Positions 31,824 through 40,447 are shown, counted from the first letter of the stretch. The stretch: DNA of 64,000 nt from Acidiphilium iwatense (GCF_021556475.1 NZ_JAKGBZ010000001.1:124001-188000); one strand, 5' to 3'. Translations and numbers: made by a program. The notes: generated by a model from the sequence alone, not told the origin.

Positions 31824-32128
31824 TGCTGCTCCAGGGCGCGGCGCAGCTCCGCCTCGGTGATCGCGTCCTTTTCCAGCAGGATCGCGACGATCGCGCGCAG
31901 CCAGCGCTGGTAATAGGACAGGCGATGATAGTCGGTTTCCGGCAGCGCCTCGATGCCGCGCCGCAGCTCGTCGACCGACATGATCCGCTTCTGCCCGAGC
32001 ACCTGCCGGATCGCATCGACCGTGCGGTCGAACTCGGTCAGCGCATGGGGTTCCTTGTCGACCGGCGCGCAGATGAACGGCGAGACGCCGCCAAGATCGT
32101 GCATGGCGCGTGAAGGGGATGGTTCCAT
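31820..32128 (-). CDS. Nitrile hydratase beta N-terminal domain / thiocyanate hydrolase beta-type subunit
   Basis: A 102-aa protein equal to the N-terminal helical half of nitrile hydratase beta: MHDLGGVSPF, TEFDRTVDAIRQVL, LPETDYHRLSYYQRWLRAIVAILLEKDAITEAEL. Cobalt nitrile hydratase activators of the P14K type share this fold, but its position as first gene of a three-gene overlap chain fits a structural subunit. The order N-half, C-half, catalytic subunit is the order of the thiocyanate hydrolase genes scnB-scnA-scnC. No separate activator gene is visible. Confidence 0.8.
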   Translation of the reverse strand: MEPSPSRAMHDLGGVSPFICAPVDKEPHALTEFDRTVDAIRQVLGQKRIMSVDELRRGIEALPETDYHRLSYYQRWLRAIVAILLEKDAITEAELRRALEQQ

Positions 32129-32175
32129 GGGGCGGGATATTAACGGCGGGCGACGCGAATTTCCATCCCCGCCAC

Positions 32176-32237
32176 TTGACTCGCCGACAAAACGTTAATT
32201 AGATTGAATTAATACAGTCGAATTAATTGCCGGGCAA
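32176..32237. promoter_or_regulatory. Overlapping divergent promoters with GAATTAAT operator repeats
   Basis: For the plus strand, TTGACT (32176-32181) and TTAGAT (32199-32204) are 17 bp apart. For the minus strand, TTGCCC (32237-32232) and TATTAA (32214-32209) are also 17 bp apart. Between and across them lie TTAATT-N6-AATTAA (32195-32212) and the direct repeat GAATTAAT at 32206-32213 and 32220-32227. This layout would let the TetR protein control both its own gene and the hydratase operon. Confidence 0.6.
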
Positions 32238-32260
32238 GCGGCGGGGCGGGCGGAGCGGGC

Positions 32261-32986
32261 GTGAAGGCGATATCGGACCAGGCCGGCACGACAGGCGGAA
32301 ATGCGAGCGAGCATGCGGAGGAAACCCGCGCCTTGCTTCTCGATGCGGCTGAGCGCCTGTTCGTCGAACGCGGGATCGATGCGGTCAGCCTGCGCGAAAT
32401 CGTCCGGGCCGCCGGGCAGCGCAACGCCTCGGCGCTGCATTATCATTTCGGCTCGCGGGACGGCGTGCTGGAAGCCTTGATCGACCTTCGAATGCCCGCG
32501 GTGAACGCGCGCCGGCTCGCCCTCATGGCGCCGGTCATGGCGGGCAGGCGAAAACCCGCGCCGCGCCGCCTGGCGGAAGCCCTGATCCTGCCGCTCGCCG
32601 AAATCGCGGAACCCGGCAACGAGCACGGCAACTGGGTGCGGCTGGCCGCGCAGATCTATGCCAATGACAGCATCGGCTTCGCGGCTATTTTCCGGCGCAA
32701 GAACTACGACGAAGGCTTGCGCCAGGTGGGTCTGGCGCTGCGCCGCGCCCATCCCGGCGCCCCGCCGCTGCTGCTCGACCAGCGCAACATGCTCGCCGTC
32801 CGCCAGGCGGTTCACGCGCTCGCCGACTGGCAGCGCGGCGTGCTGACCCGGCAGAGCGGTGTCGCGATCATCTCCTTGCCTCTGTTCGTCGCCAATCTGC
32901 TCGACGTGACCGAGGCGATGCTGGCGGCGAAATTTTCCGCCGAAGCGCTGCGGCTGGCGCCGAAAGACGATCCTGAAATGCCTTAA
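32261..32986 (+). CDS. TetR-family transcriptional regulator
   Basis: A 241-aa regulator with an N-terminal TetR DNA-binding domain (about 22-72): TRALLLDAAERLFVERGIDAVSLREIVRAAGQRNASALHYHFGSRDGVLEAL. The C-terminal ligand domain is variable, as usual. It is divergent from the hydratase operon across overlapping promoters with repeated AT-rich motifs, and is followed by an outer-membrane channel, amidase and MFS gene. It most likely represses this island until a nitrile, amide or related compound binds. ATG versus upstream start is uncertain; position 32261 is GTG. Confidence 0.85.
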   Translation: MKAISDQAGTTGGNASEHAEETRALLLDAAERLFVERGIDAVSLREIVRAAGQRNASALHYHFGSRDGVLEALIDLRMPAVNARRLALMAPVMAGRRKPAPRRLAEALILPLAEIAEPGNEHGNWVRLAAQIYANDSIGFAAIFRRKNYDEGLRQVGLALRRAHPGAPPLLLDQRNMLAVRQAVHALADWQRGVLTRQSGVAIISLPLFVANLLDVTEAMLAAKFSAEALRLAPKDDPEMP

Positions 32987-33025
32987 CGAACGATCGATCA
33001 AAACAAAACGGGAGACCAACGATCC

Positions 33026-33994
33026 ATGCAGTTCAAAATAAAGAGCAAAAAATTTTCCGCCGTTTTTGCCAGCGCCGCTTTCAGCGCCGTGGCGACGGCG
33101 GGGGTTGCCCGCGCCGGCGGACCGCTGCCCTATGATGCGGCGACGCCGGTGCCGAACACCAGCGTGGTGATGGTCTACGACCAGTTCGCCAGCGCCAGTT
33201 CGGCCTATACCGTGAGCGGCACGAAAATCGGCAATACGCGCATCCAGACCGACGTGCCGGTGCTGCGCCTCGTCCATAGTTTCGGCAACATCGACAATAT
33301 CGCGCTGTTCGGCGTGCAGGTGATCGCGCCTTACGTTGCCTTCCTCGGCACCCAGGAGGAAGGCGGAAGGATGCTCACGCACAGCAGCGGCTTCGCCGAG
33401 CCGCAGCTTTCCGCTTATGCCAAATTCTTCAACGATCCGAGCGAGGACCAGACGCTCACCCTGACCTATTTCGTGAGCCCGCCGAGCGGTTCGTATAACC
33501 CGGCCTATACGCTCAACGGCTCGACCAACAACTGGGTGAACAATTTCGAAATCGGCTTCGTGCATCGGATCGCCGGCGCGACGAACAAGCGGCGGCTCGA
33601 TCTTCAGGTCTGGGGCGATGTCTATTTCTACGGCGCCAATACCGGCGCCAGGATCGCGACCAGGCGCGGCGCCGTCGCCGCGGCCACGCACACCGAGCCG
33701 GTCGAACAGATCATCGCCTATCTGCCCTACTATTTTCACCCGCAAACGGCCGGTTATGTCGGGCTGAGCTTCGAGCAGACGTTTGGCGGCAAGCAGTATC
33801 TCACCTCTCCCGCGCTCGGCGCGCTGCGCTACGATACCGGCACGCGCAACAACTTCACCCGGATCGGCCTGATCGCCGGCTCGTTCATCGCGCCGACCAT
33901 GTTCATGCAAGGCGAGATCTCCACCGATGTCAGGGTGCGCGGCGGTGTGAAGAACGACGTGTTCGCCGAAGTCCAGATCGGCAAGATCTTCTGA
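33026..33994 (+). CDS. Outer-membrane channel of the phenol MetA-degradation (SphA-like) family
   Basis: A 322-aa exported protein. The signal peptide (about 1-30) ends GVARA, and mature strands include VPNTSVVMVYDQFASAS, VPVLRLVHSFGNIDNIALFGVQVIAPY and a final strand VFAEVQIGKIF ending in Phe, as barrel proteins do. It fits the phenol MetA/SphA-type channel family. It sits between the TetR gene and the amidase and probably brings the hydrophobic substrate of this island across the outer membrane; this role is inferred from position. Confidence 0.72.
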   Translation: MQFKIKSKKFSAVFASAAFSAVATAGVARAGGPLPYDAATPVPNTSVVMVYDQFASASSAYTVSGTKIGNTRIQTDVPVLRLVHSFGNIDNIALFGVQVIAPYVAFLGTQEEGGRMLTHSSGFAEPQLSAYAKFFNDPSEDQTLTLTYFVSPPSGSYNPAYTLNGSTNNWVNNFEIGFVHRIAGATNKRRLDLQVWGDVYFYGANTGARIATRRGAVAAATHTEPVEQIIAYLPYYFHPQTAGYVGLSFEQTFGGKQYLTSPALGALRYDTGTRNNFTRIGLIAGSFIAPTMFMQGEISTDVRVRGGVKNDVFAEVQIGKIF

Positions 33995-34023
33995 CGGAAT
34001 TGTTCCGAATGCGGGGGATTTCG

Positions 34024-35469
34024 ATGGAACTCGGTTTCCGGTCCGCTGGCTTCGTCGCGCGCCAGATAAAAAACGGCAGGCTGTCCTGCGTGGACGCGCT
34101 GGAGTATTTCATCCGGCGGGTGGAGGCGTTCGATGGCAGGCTGAACGCGGTCGTGGTCCGGGATTTCGAGCGCGCGCGCCGGCAGGCAAGGGCGCTCGAC
34201 CGAAACCGGGCATCGCTCGATTGCCTGCCGCCGCTCTACGGCGTGCCGATGACGGTGAAGGAAAGCTTCGACGTGGCCGGCCTGCCGACGAGCTGGGGCG
34301 TCGAGGCGTTCCGCTCTAACGTCGCGGCGGACGACGCGGTCGCGGTGGCCCGGCTGAAGCGCGCGGGTGCGGTGATTTTCGGCAAGACCAACGTGCCTGT
34401 CATGCTGATGGATTGGCAAAGCCGCAACCCCGTCTATGGCGGAACCGCGAATCCCTGGGATATCGCGCGCACGCCGGGCGGCTCGTCCGGCGGGTCGGCG
34501 GCGGCGCTGGCCGCCGGGTTGACCGCGCTCGAGACCGGCAGCGATATCGGCGGGTCGATCCGCGATCCGGCGCATTATTGCTGCGTCTATGGTCACAAGC
34601 CGAGCTGGAATGTGATTCCGGCGCAGGGTCATGCCCTTGGGCCCGGCCACGCCGCGACGGATATCTCGGTGGTCGGGCCGATGGCCCGCTCGGCGGGCGA
34701 TCTCGCCCGCGCGCTGGCGGCGATGGCCGGGCCGTTGCCCACCGAACCCGGCCTCCGCCTGGTTCTGCCGAAACCGCGCGCGACCGCGCTCAAGGGGTTG
34801 CGCGTCGCGATCATGGCCGAGCATCCGCGCTGCCCGGTCGCCGCCGAAATCCGGGCGGCGTTCGCCGGGCTGGCCCACCATCTGCGCCGGGAGGGCGCCC
34901 TGGTCGACGAGGCGGCGCGGCCGGACGCCGATCTGGATGCCGGCGACGATCTGTACCGGATGCTGCGCAACGCCGCGCTGTCGGGGCGCCTGCCGGATGC
35001 GGAGGCCGAACGGCTGCGGGCCAAGCTTGCGCGTCCGCACGACCCCGAGGAGATGCAGCCGGCGCGGGACATGCTGATGGACCATCGGAACTGGCTGCGC
35101 CGTCACGAGGAGCGATGCCGCCATCGCGCGGCCTGGCGCGGGTTTTTTCGGTCTTTCGATGTCATGCTGACGCCGGTGGGCGCCACGGCGGCGCCGCTGC
35201 ACGACGATAGCGGCCCGTTATGGCGCCGGACGATCATGGTGGACGGCGAGCCGGTCAACGCCGCGCGGCAATTGTTCTGGGCCGGTCTCGCCTCGATGCC
35301 GCTGCTTCCCGCCACCGCGGCGCCGCTCGGCTTCACCGGGAGCGGGCTGCCGTTCGGCATGCAGATTATCGGCGCGCCTTACGACGACCGGACGACCATC
35401 GCGGTCGCCGGCCTGCTGGAAAAATCCTGGCTCGATTTCAGCAAGCCAGACGGATACGCCGACGGATAA
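34024..35469 (+). CDS. Amidase-signature family hydrolase
   Basis: A 481-aa amidase-signature enzyme that hydrolyses an amide to acid and ammonia. The catalytic Lys is in the segment PMTVKESFDVAG, and the Gly/Ser-rich signature GGSSGGSAAALAAGLTALETGSDIGGSIRDPAH holds the cis-Ser and the nucleophilic Ser. Length is normal. ATG 34024 is preferred: GGGGGA lies 5 bases before it, and homologues start near MELGF. Beside a hydratase of the nitrile hydratase family it would complete nitrile-amide-acid conversion; exact substrate unknown. Confidence 0.9.
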   Translation: MELGFRSAGFVARQIKNGRLSCVDALEYFIRRVEAFDGRLNAVVVRDFERARRQARALDRNRASLDCLPPLYGVPMTVKESFDVAGLPTSWGVEAFRSNVAADDAVAVARLKRAGAVIFGKTNVPVMLMDWQSRNPVYGGTANPWDIARTPGGSSGGSAAALAAGLTALETGSDIGGSIRDPAHYCCVYGHKPSWNVIPAQGHALGPGHAATDISVVGPMARSAGDLARALAAMAGPLPTEPGLRLVLPKPRATALKGLRVAIMAEHPRCPVAAEIRAAFAGLAHHLRREGALVDEAARPDADLDAGDDLYRMLRNAALSGRLPDAEAERLRAKLARPHDPEEMQPARDMLMDHRNWLRRHEERCRHRAAWRGFFRSFDVMLTPVGATAAPLHDDSGPLWRRTIMVDGEPVNAARQLFWAGLASMPLLPATAAPLGFTGSGLPFGMQIIGAPYDDRTTIAVAGLLEKSWLDFSKPDGYADG

Positions 35470-35502
35470 TACCCGCACGAAAAAATGAACAAGGAGGAAT
35501 TC

Positions 35503-37005
35503 ATGTCCATCTCGCTCTGGCGGCGCGACCTGCCGCACTACCCGGATGCCGGACCGCGACGCTTCTACCTGCTGCTGGTCGTCGCGATCACGATTTCGCT
35601 GTATTACTCGCTCTACGCGGCCAGCGGCGTGACCCCCCTGCTGCTGGCCGGATTGCATCTGCCGTTCCGCGATTTCGTGTTCATCCTTGCCGGCGGCAAT
35701 CTGGTCGGCGCCTTCGCCTCGCTGCTGGCGGGGCTGAGCGATCGGTTCGGCCGGGCCAATCTGGTCGTCTACGGACTGCTTGTGGTCGGCGTGCTGGTCG
35801 CCTTCGTGATGCCGAGCGTCACCACCGGCGCGCAATGGGCGCTCGGCTTCGGCGCGATTTCCTTCGTCGAAGGCATCATCCTGGTCGCCACCCCCGCGCT
35901 GATCCGGGATTTTTCGCCGCAGGTCGGCCGCGCCACCGCAATGGGATTCTGGACCATCGGCCCGGTGCTCGGCAGCCTCACCGTCAGCCTGGTGACGACT
36001 CTGACCTTGCCCGTCACCCGCACCTGGCAAAGCGAATACCGCATCTGCGGCGCCGTCGGCCTCGCCATGTTCGCGATCGCGTTTCTGTTCCTGCGCGAAC
36101 TGGCACCCGCCCTGCGCGACCAGTTGATGGTGAGCGAACGCGACCGCACCCTGGTCGAGATGCGCGCGAAGGGGCTGGATATCGAAGCCGGCCTGCGCAA
36201 TCCGTGGCGGCAGATGCTCCATGCGGATGTCATCGCCTCGGCGTTCGGCGTGTCGGTCCTGCTGCTGTTCTATTATACCACGGTCGCGTTCGGGCTGATC
36301 TATCTGGTCACCGTGTTCCGGCTCTCGGTGGGTGAGGCCAACGAGGTGGCGAACTGGAACTGGGCGACCAATGCGGCCGCGCTGATCCTGGCCGGCGTGT
36401 TGTCCGACCGGCTCAGGGTCCGCAAGCCGTTCATGATCCTGGGCGGGCTTGGCGGGCTGGTGTTCATCGCACTTTATCTGCTGCAGGCCGGCGGCCATCC
36501 GTCCTTCGCACGGCTCGCTTTTCTGGTCTGCGCGCAATCCTTGTTCGTCGGCTTCGCCTATGTCACCTGGATGGCGTGCTTCACCGAGACGGTGGAGGCG
36601 CGCAACCCGGCGCTGACGGCGACCGGCCTCGCGATCTGGGGCTGGCTGCTGCGGCTGGTGGTGACGGCATGTTTCCTGGCACTCCCCTTCGTCGTGAAGG
36701 CGGTGAATCCGCTGATCGAAGCGCCCTATTACATCGCGGCCTACAGGCACGCGCTGGCGGCGCATCTAGCACCCGGCGCCGCGCTGCTCGCGCATCTCGC
36801 GGCGATCAAGGCGGCGGCCGAAGCGGCGCCCGGCCAGTGGCGGAGCTGGTTCTGGATTTGCGAGGCTGGCATCGTGGTGTTTCTCGGCACCGTGTTCCTG
36901 ATGCGCGGCCGCTGGAGTCCAAAAGCCGCGCGGGCGGATGACGCGGCGCACCATGCGCAAGTGGCCCGCGAACTCGCGGCACTGCGCGATCAGCCGGCGG
37001 AATAG
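35503..37005 (+). CDS. MFS transporter
   Basis: A 500-aa twelve-helix transporter of the major facilitator superfamily. The loop between helices 2 and 3 has the signature GLSDRFGRANLVVYG, and the second-half equivalent is GVLSDRLRVRKPFMILGG. The consensus ribosome site AAGGAGG (35491-35497) lies 5 bases before ATG 35503, which decides the start over an ATG at 35485. It follows the amidase by 33 bp. Uptake of an aromatic or aliphatic acid, amide or nitrile is plausible from context; the substrate is not evident. Confidence 0.88.
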   Translation: MSISLWRRDLPHYPDAGPRRFYLLLVVAITISLYYSLYAASGVTPLLLAGLHLPFRDFVFILAGGNLVGAFASLLAGLSDRFGRANLVVYGLLVVGVLVAFVMPSVTTGAQWALGFGAISFVEGIILVATPALIRDFSPQVGRATAMGFWTIGPVLGSLTVSLVTTLTLPVTRTWQSEYRICGAVGLAMFAIAFLFLRELAPALRDQLMVSERDRTLVEMRAKGLDIEAGLRNPWRQMLHADVIASAFGVSVLLLFYYTTVAFGLIYLVTVFRLSVGEANEVANWNWATNAAALILAGVLSDRLRVRKPFMILGGLGGLVFIALYLLQAGGHPSFARLAFLVCAQSLFVGFAYVTWMACFTETVEARNPALTATGLAIWGWLLRLVVTACFLALPFVVKAVNPLIEAPYYIAAYRHALAAHLAPGAALLAHLAAIKAAAEAAPGQWRSWFWICEAGIVVFLGTVFLMRGRWSPKAARADDAAHHAQVARELAALRDQPAE

Positions 37006-37020
37006 GCGGGCGATTGCGCC

Positions 37021-37875
37021 CTAGCCTATCACCCGCCGGTAGAGATGCCAGGTGGAATGGCCGAGGATCGGCAGGACCACCGCGATGCCGAGCAGGGCGG
37101 GCAGCGAGCCGATCGCGAGCCCGACGGCGACGATGCAGCCCCACAGAAAAAGGGTTTTCGGATTCTCGTAGAGCGCGCGGGCCGATATGCGCAGCGCCGT
37201 GGGCATGTCCACCTTCCGGTCGAGCAGCATCGGAAACGACATCGCGCCGATCGCCAGCGCGATCACGGCGAAGACGAAGCCGACCGCGATGCCGAGCACG
37301 ATCATCTCCCAGCCCGGTAGCGTCGTGAGCGTCGCCCTGGCGAAGGCCGAGAACGAAACCGGCATCGCGGGGCCGAGGGTGCGCAGATAGATCAGATCCG
37401 CCGCCCCGAGCCAGAGCAGGAACAGGCAGATCTGCACGATGCCCATCGCCACGATCGAGCCGATCTGCGGCGAGTGGACCAGACGGATCGCGTCGATGAC
37501 ACGCGGGGATTCGCCCGCCTCGCGGCGGCGGCTGAGTTCGTAGAGCCAGATCGAGGCCAGCGGCCCGATCAGCGCGAACCCGGCGATCAGCGGAAAGATC
37601 AGCGGCAGCACGTGCCGGTTCGTCGCGACGGCGGCGAAGAACAGCCCGGCGATCGGGAAGACGATCGCCAGCGTCACCACGTCGGTGCGGTCGGCCTTGA
37701 AATCCTCGAGCCCGAGGGCGAGGGCGGCACGCAGATCGTTGGTGGTGATCCGCCGCACCTCGGGCTTCGTCGGGGCGGTTTGCGGCCAGTACTCCGCCTC
37801 GCTCGCGGAGCCGACTTCGCCGGCAGCGTCCGGCGGCGCCGAGAGAACCCACTCGATCGGATTGCGGATATGCAT
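37021..37875 (-). CDS. DUF2189-family integral membrane protein
   Basis: A 284-aa protein with about six transmembrane helices in the DUF2189 pattern: VRRITTNDLRAALALGLEDFKADRTDVVTLAIVFPIAGLFFAA near the N-terminus and SFPMLLDRKVDMPTALRISARALYENP before the last two helices. GAGGAGG a few bases upstream supports ATG 37875. The family has no settled function and often lies near respiratory genes. It converges with the MFS gene and is divergent from the sox operon. Confidence 0.8.
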   Translation of the reverse strand: MHIRNPIEWVLSAPPDAAGEVGSASEAEYWPQTAPTKPEVRRITTNDLRAALALGLEDFKADRTDVVTLAIVFPIAGLFFAAVATNRHVLPLIFPLIAGFALIGPLASIWLYELSRRREAGESPRVIDAIRLVHSPQIGSIVAMGIVQICLFLLWLGAADLIYLRTLGPAMPVSFSAFARATLTTLPGWEMIVLGIAVGFVFAVIALAIGAMSFPMLLDRKVDMPTALRISARALYENPKTLFLWGCIVAVGLAIGSLPALLGIAVVLPILGHSTWHLYRRVIG

Positions 37876-38024
37876 CGCCCGCCTCCTCTTGGTTGCCGGA
37901 CAAAGATAGATCACAGTTAAGGCGCGCCTTCGCCCGATATCAAGATGGACCGGCGGCGGGACCGTCCGGTCGTTTCAGCATGGCCGGCTGGGGCGATCGT
38001 TGCGCGATACGACGAAAAGCATCC

Positions 38025-38052
38025 TTGACATATTCCATATGTCAAATATAGC
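38025..38052 (+). promoter_or_regulatory. sox promoter overlapping a perfect inverted repeat
   Basis: TTGACA (38025-38030) and TATAGC (38047-38052), 16 bp apart, form a good -35/-10 pair. The -35 box is part of a perfect palindrome: TTGACATAT (38025-38033), spacer TCC, ATATGTCAA (38037-38045). A repressor bound here would block polymerase. Downstream, CGACA-ATAA-TGTCG at 38070-38083 could form a small leader hairpin. ArsR-family regulators such as SoxR control sox genes elsewhere, but no soxR gene is in this window. Confidence 0.75.
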
Positions 38053-38095
38053 ATGTATCAACTGAATAACGACAATAATGTCGGGTCGGGGGAAC

Positions 38096-39349
38096 ATGGC
38101 CAAGCCGAATCGCCGGGATATCTTCAAGATGGGCGCCGCCGCCGGAGCGACGGCAATCGCCGCCTCGGCCCGCGCCGCGGCGCAACCGGCGGCAGCACCG
38201 CCCGCCGACGATTCCTGGTCGAACGCGCTCGGCCCCGGCGTCGATTCCCGGCCCTATGGCCGGCCGTCGCGCTTCGAGAAGGATGTCGTGCGGCGCTATG
38301 TGCCGTGGCTGTCGCCGACCCGCGACGCCGATGCCAGCTTCACTCCGCTGCAGGACCAGCCGGGCATCATCACCTCTAACGGGTTGTTTTTCGAGCGCTA
38401 TCATGCGGGCCGCCCGACGATCGATCCCGACCGGTACCGGCTGATGATTTCCGGGCTGGTGCGCAAGCCACTGCTGCTCACGCTCGACCAGTTGATGCGG
38501 TTTCCCTCGGTCTCGCGCATCCATTTCATCGAATGTCCGGCCAACGGCGCGACCGAATGGCCGGCGGCCCAGCTCAATTCCCTGCAACTGACCCACGGCA
38601 TGGTCGGTTGCGCGCTCTGGACCGGGGTGAAACTGTCCACCCTGCTCGACGAGGTCGGGTTGCTGCCGGAGGCGAAATGGCTGCTCGCCTCGGGTTCCGA
38701 CGGCGCGCATATGGACCGTTCGCTGCCGCTGGAAAAATGCCTCGACGACTGCATCGTCGCCTATGGCCAGAACGGCGAGGCGATCCGGCCCGAACAAGGC
38801 TATCCGGTGCGGCTGGTGGTGCCGGGCTGGCAGGGCAACGTCAACATCAAATGGCTGCGTCAGCTCCAGCTCGGCAAAACCCCCTGGATCACCCGCGAGG
38901 AGACCAGCGAATATTCCGAATTGCTGCCCTCTGGTAAGGCGCTCGGGTTCACCTGGGTGATGGACGCGAAATCGGTCATCACCTTTCCGTGCCCGGAAAA
39001 GCCGCTGACGGGAGGGCCGGGATTCTACGAAATCCGTGGCCTGGCCTGGAGCGGTCGCGGCCGGATCAAGCAGGTCGATGTCTCGCTCGATGGCGGCGTG
39101 AACTATCGGCGAGCAAAACTCGACGAACCGGTCCTGTCCAAATGCCTCACCCGCTTCACCCTGCCCTGGCGGTGGGACGGCAAACCGGCGCTGATCCAGT
39201 CCCGCGTCACCGACGAGACCGGCTACGTCCAGCCGACCATCGCGCAGAAGCACAAATTCTGGGGCAACGACCCGGTCTACGAGAACAATTCGATCCAGAC
39301 CTGGCAGATCCTGGCCAGCGGGGCGGTGAACAATGTCCAGATCTCGTAG
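38096..39349 (+). CDS. soxC: Sulfur dehydrogenase molybdenum subunit SoxC
   Basis: A 417-aa sulfite-oxidase-fold protein. It has a twin-arginine export signal (NRRDIFKMGAAAGATAIAAS) and the molybdopterin-coordinating Cys147 in RIHFIECPANGATEWP. With SoxD it takes six electrons from the SoxY-bound sulfane sulfur. The region NIKWLRQLQLG is typical of SoxC. A C-terminal dimerisation domain contains LDGGVNYRRAKL. The GGGGG before ATG 38096 favours that start over an ATG at 38078. First gene of the sox operon, overlapping soxD by 17 bp. Confidence 0.93.
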   Translation: MAKPNRRDIFKMGAAAGATAIAASARAAAQPAAAPPADDSWSNALGPGVDSRPYGRPSRFEKDVVRRYVPWLSPTRDADASFTPLQDQPGIITSNGLFFERYHAGRPTIDPDRYRLMISGLVRKPLLLTLDQLMRFPSVSRIHFIECPANGATEWPAAQLNSLQLTHGMVGCALWTGVKLSTLLDEVGLLPEAKWLLASGSDGAHMDRSLPLEKCLDDCIVAYGQNGEAIRPEQGYPVRLVVPGWQGNVNIKWLRQLQLGKTPWITREETSEYSELLPSGKALGFTWVMDAKSVITFPCPEKPLTGGPGFYEIRGLAWSGRGRIKQVDVSLDGGVNYRRAKLDEPVLSKCLTRFTLPWRWDGKPALIQSRVTDETGYVQPTIAQKHKFWGNDPVYENNSIQTWQILASGAVNNVQIS

Positions 39350-40088
39350 CATTGCCGCCGCAGCCGTCGTGCTGGGCGCATTGCTCGGGGCGCGCGCGGC
39401 CATGGCCGGAACCCCGGTCGCGAGCACCCAGGCGCAGGATCGCGCGGTCTGGAACGCCGAAGGCGGCGCGGGCCACTACAAACCGGCCAAACCTGTGGGG
39501 TATTACGCAATCGGCACTACGCCGACGCCGGCCGAGATCGCCGGCTGGACCATCGCGATCCCGCCGAGCGGCGCCGGATTGCCGGCAGGGCAGGGCACGG
39601 CCGCTCAGGGCGAGACGATCTACGCGAGCAATTGCGCGATGTGCCACGGCACGTTCGGTCAGGGCAAGAACGGCTATCCTCAGCTTGTCGGCGGCGTCGG
39701 GTCGCTCGCATCGTCGGCGCCGGCGAAAACCGTCGGCAGCTACTGGCCCTACGCCACGACCGTCTGGGACTATATCAACCGGGCGATGCCGTTCTACGCG
39801 CCGCACACGCTGAAACCCGATCAGGTCTATGCGCTGACCGCCTATCTCCTGAACATGAACGGCATCGTGCATTCCGGCTTCGTCGCCGATGCGACAACCC
39901 TCCCGGCGGTGAAAATGCCGAACCGCGACGGATTTATCTGGAAGGACCCGCGGCCGGTGACGCATAATGCCGCCTGCATGACGCAATGTGCCAACCCGGT
40001 TACGATCAAAATCACCTCCAACGCGGCGTCGATGAACCTGACGCCGCGCCTGACCGGGCCGGTCGATCACATGAAACCCGGCAAATGA
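39333..40088 (+). CDS. soxD: SoxD-type cytochrome c, electron acceptor of SoxC
   Basis: A 251-aa exported c-type cytochrome: signal peptide (about 1-25, AAMAG), one heme-binding CAMCH (101-105) in GETIYASNCAMCHGTFGQGKNGYPQL, and a likely axial Met in AMPFYAPHTLKPDQVYALTAYLL. The fold and order match the N-terminal heme domain of SoxD. The classical Paracoccus SoxD has two hemes; this shorter form has only one CxxCH, with a Cys pair (CMTQC) near the C-terminus. It follows soxC directly. Confidence 0.88.
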   Translation: MSRSRSIAAAAVVLGALLGARAAMAGTPVASTQAQDRAVWNAEGGAGHYKPAKPVGYYAIGTTPTPAEIAGWTIAIPPSGAGLPAGQGTAAQGETIYASNCAMCHGTFGQGKNGYPQLVGGVGSLASSAPAKTVGSYWPYATTVWDYINRAMPFYAPHTLKPDQVYALTAYLLNMNGIVHSGFVADATTLPAVKMPNRDGFIWKDPRPVTHNAACMTQCANPVTIKITSNAASMNLTPRLTGPVDHMKPGK

Positions 40089-40098
40089 GGATGGTGCC

Positions 40099-40437
40099 AT
40101 GAAGAGTCTCGCGATCGCGCTGGTTCTGGGCTTTCTGCCGGTCGCGGCGCTGGCGGCGACGAAAGCGGATATCGAAGCCGGCCGGAAAATCGCGACGACG
40201 ACGAGTCTCGGCAATTGCGATGCGTGCCACATGTTCGCCGGCGCCGATGAAGCGGGAAATATCGGCCCGGAGCTGAAAGACGTGAAAACCATGATCCCGG
40301 ACCGCAAGATTTTCTACGCGATCATCTATGACGAACCGGCGCGCAATCCACGGACCCTCATGCCGCCATTCGGCAGGAACGCGATTCTGACGCCGAAGCA
40401 GATCAACGACGTCATCGACTTCATGTACACGAAATAA
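40099..40437 (+). CDS. soxX: SoxX cytochrome c
   Basis: A 112-aa monoheme cytochrome: signal peptide (1-20), CDACH at 40-44 in ATTTSLGNCDACHMF, and axial Met in PRTLMPPFGRNAILTPKQINDVIDFMY, the SoxX hallmark. It forms SoxAX with SoxA, which couples thiosulfate to the SoxY carrier Cys. The protein is shorter than many SoxX but complete. It lies 10 bp after soxD and 10 bp before soxY. Confidence 0.9.
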   Translation: MKSLAIALVLGFLPVAALAATKADIEAGRKIATTTSLGNCDACHMFAGADEAGNIGPELKDVKTMIPDRKIFYAIIYDEPARNPRTLMPPFGRNAILTPKQINDVIDFMYTK

Positions 40438-40447
40438 GCGAGGATTC

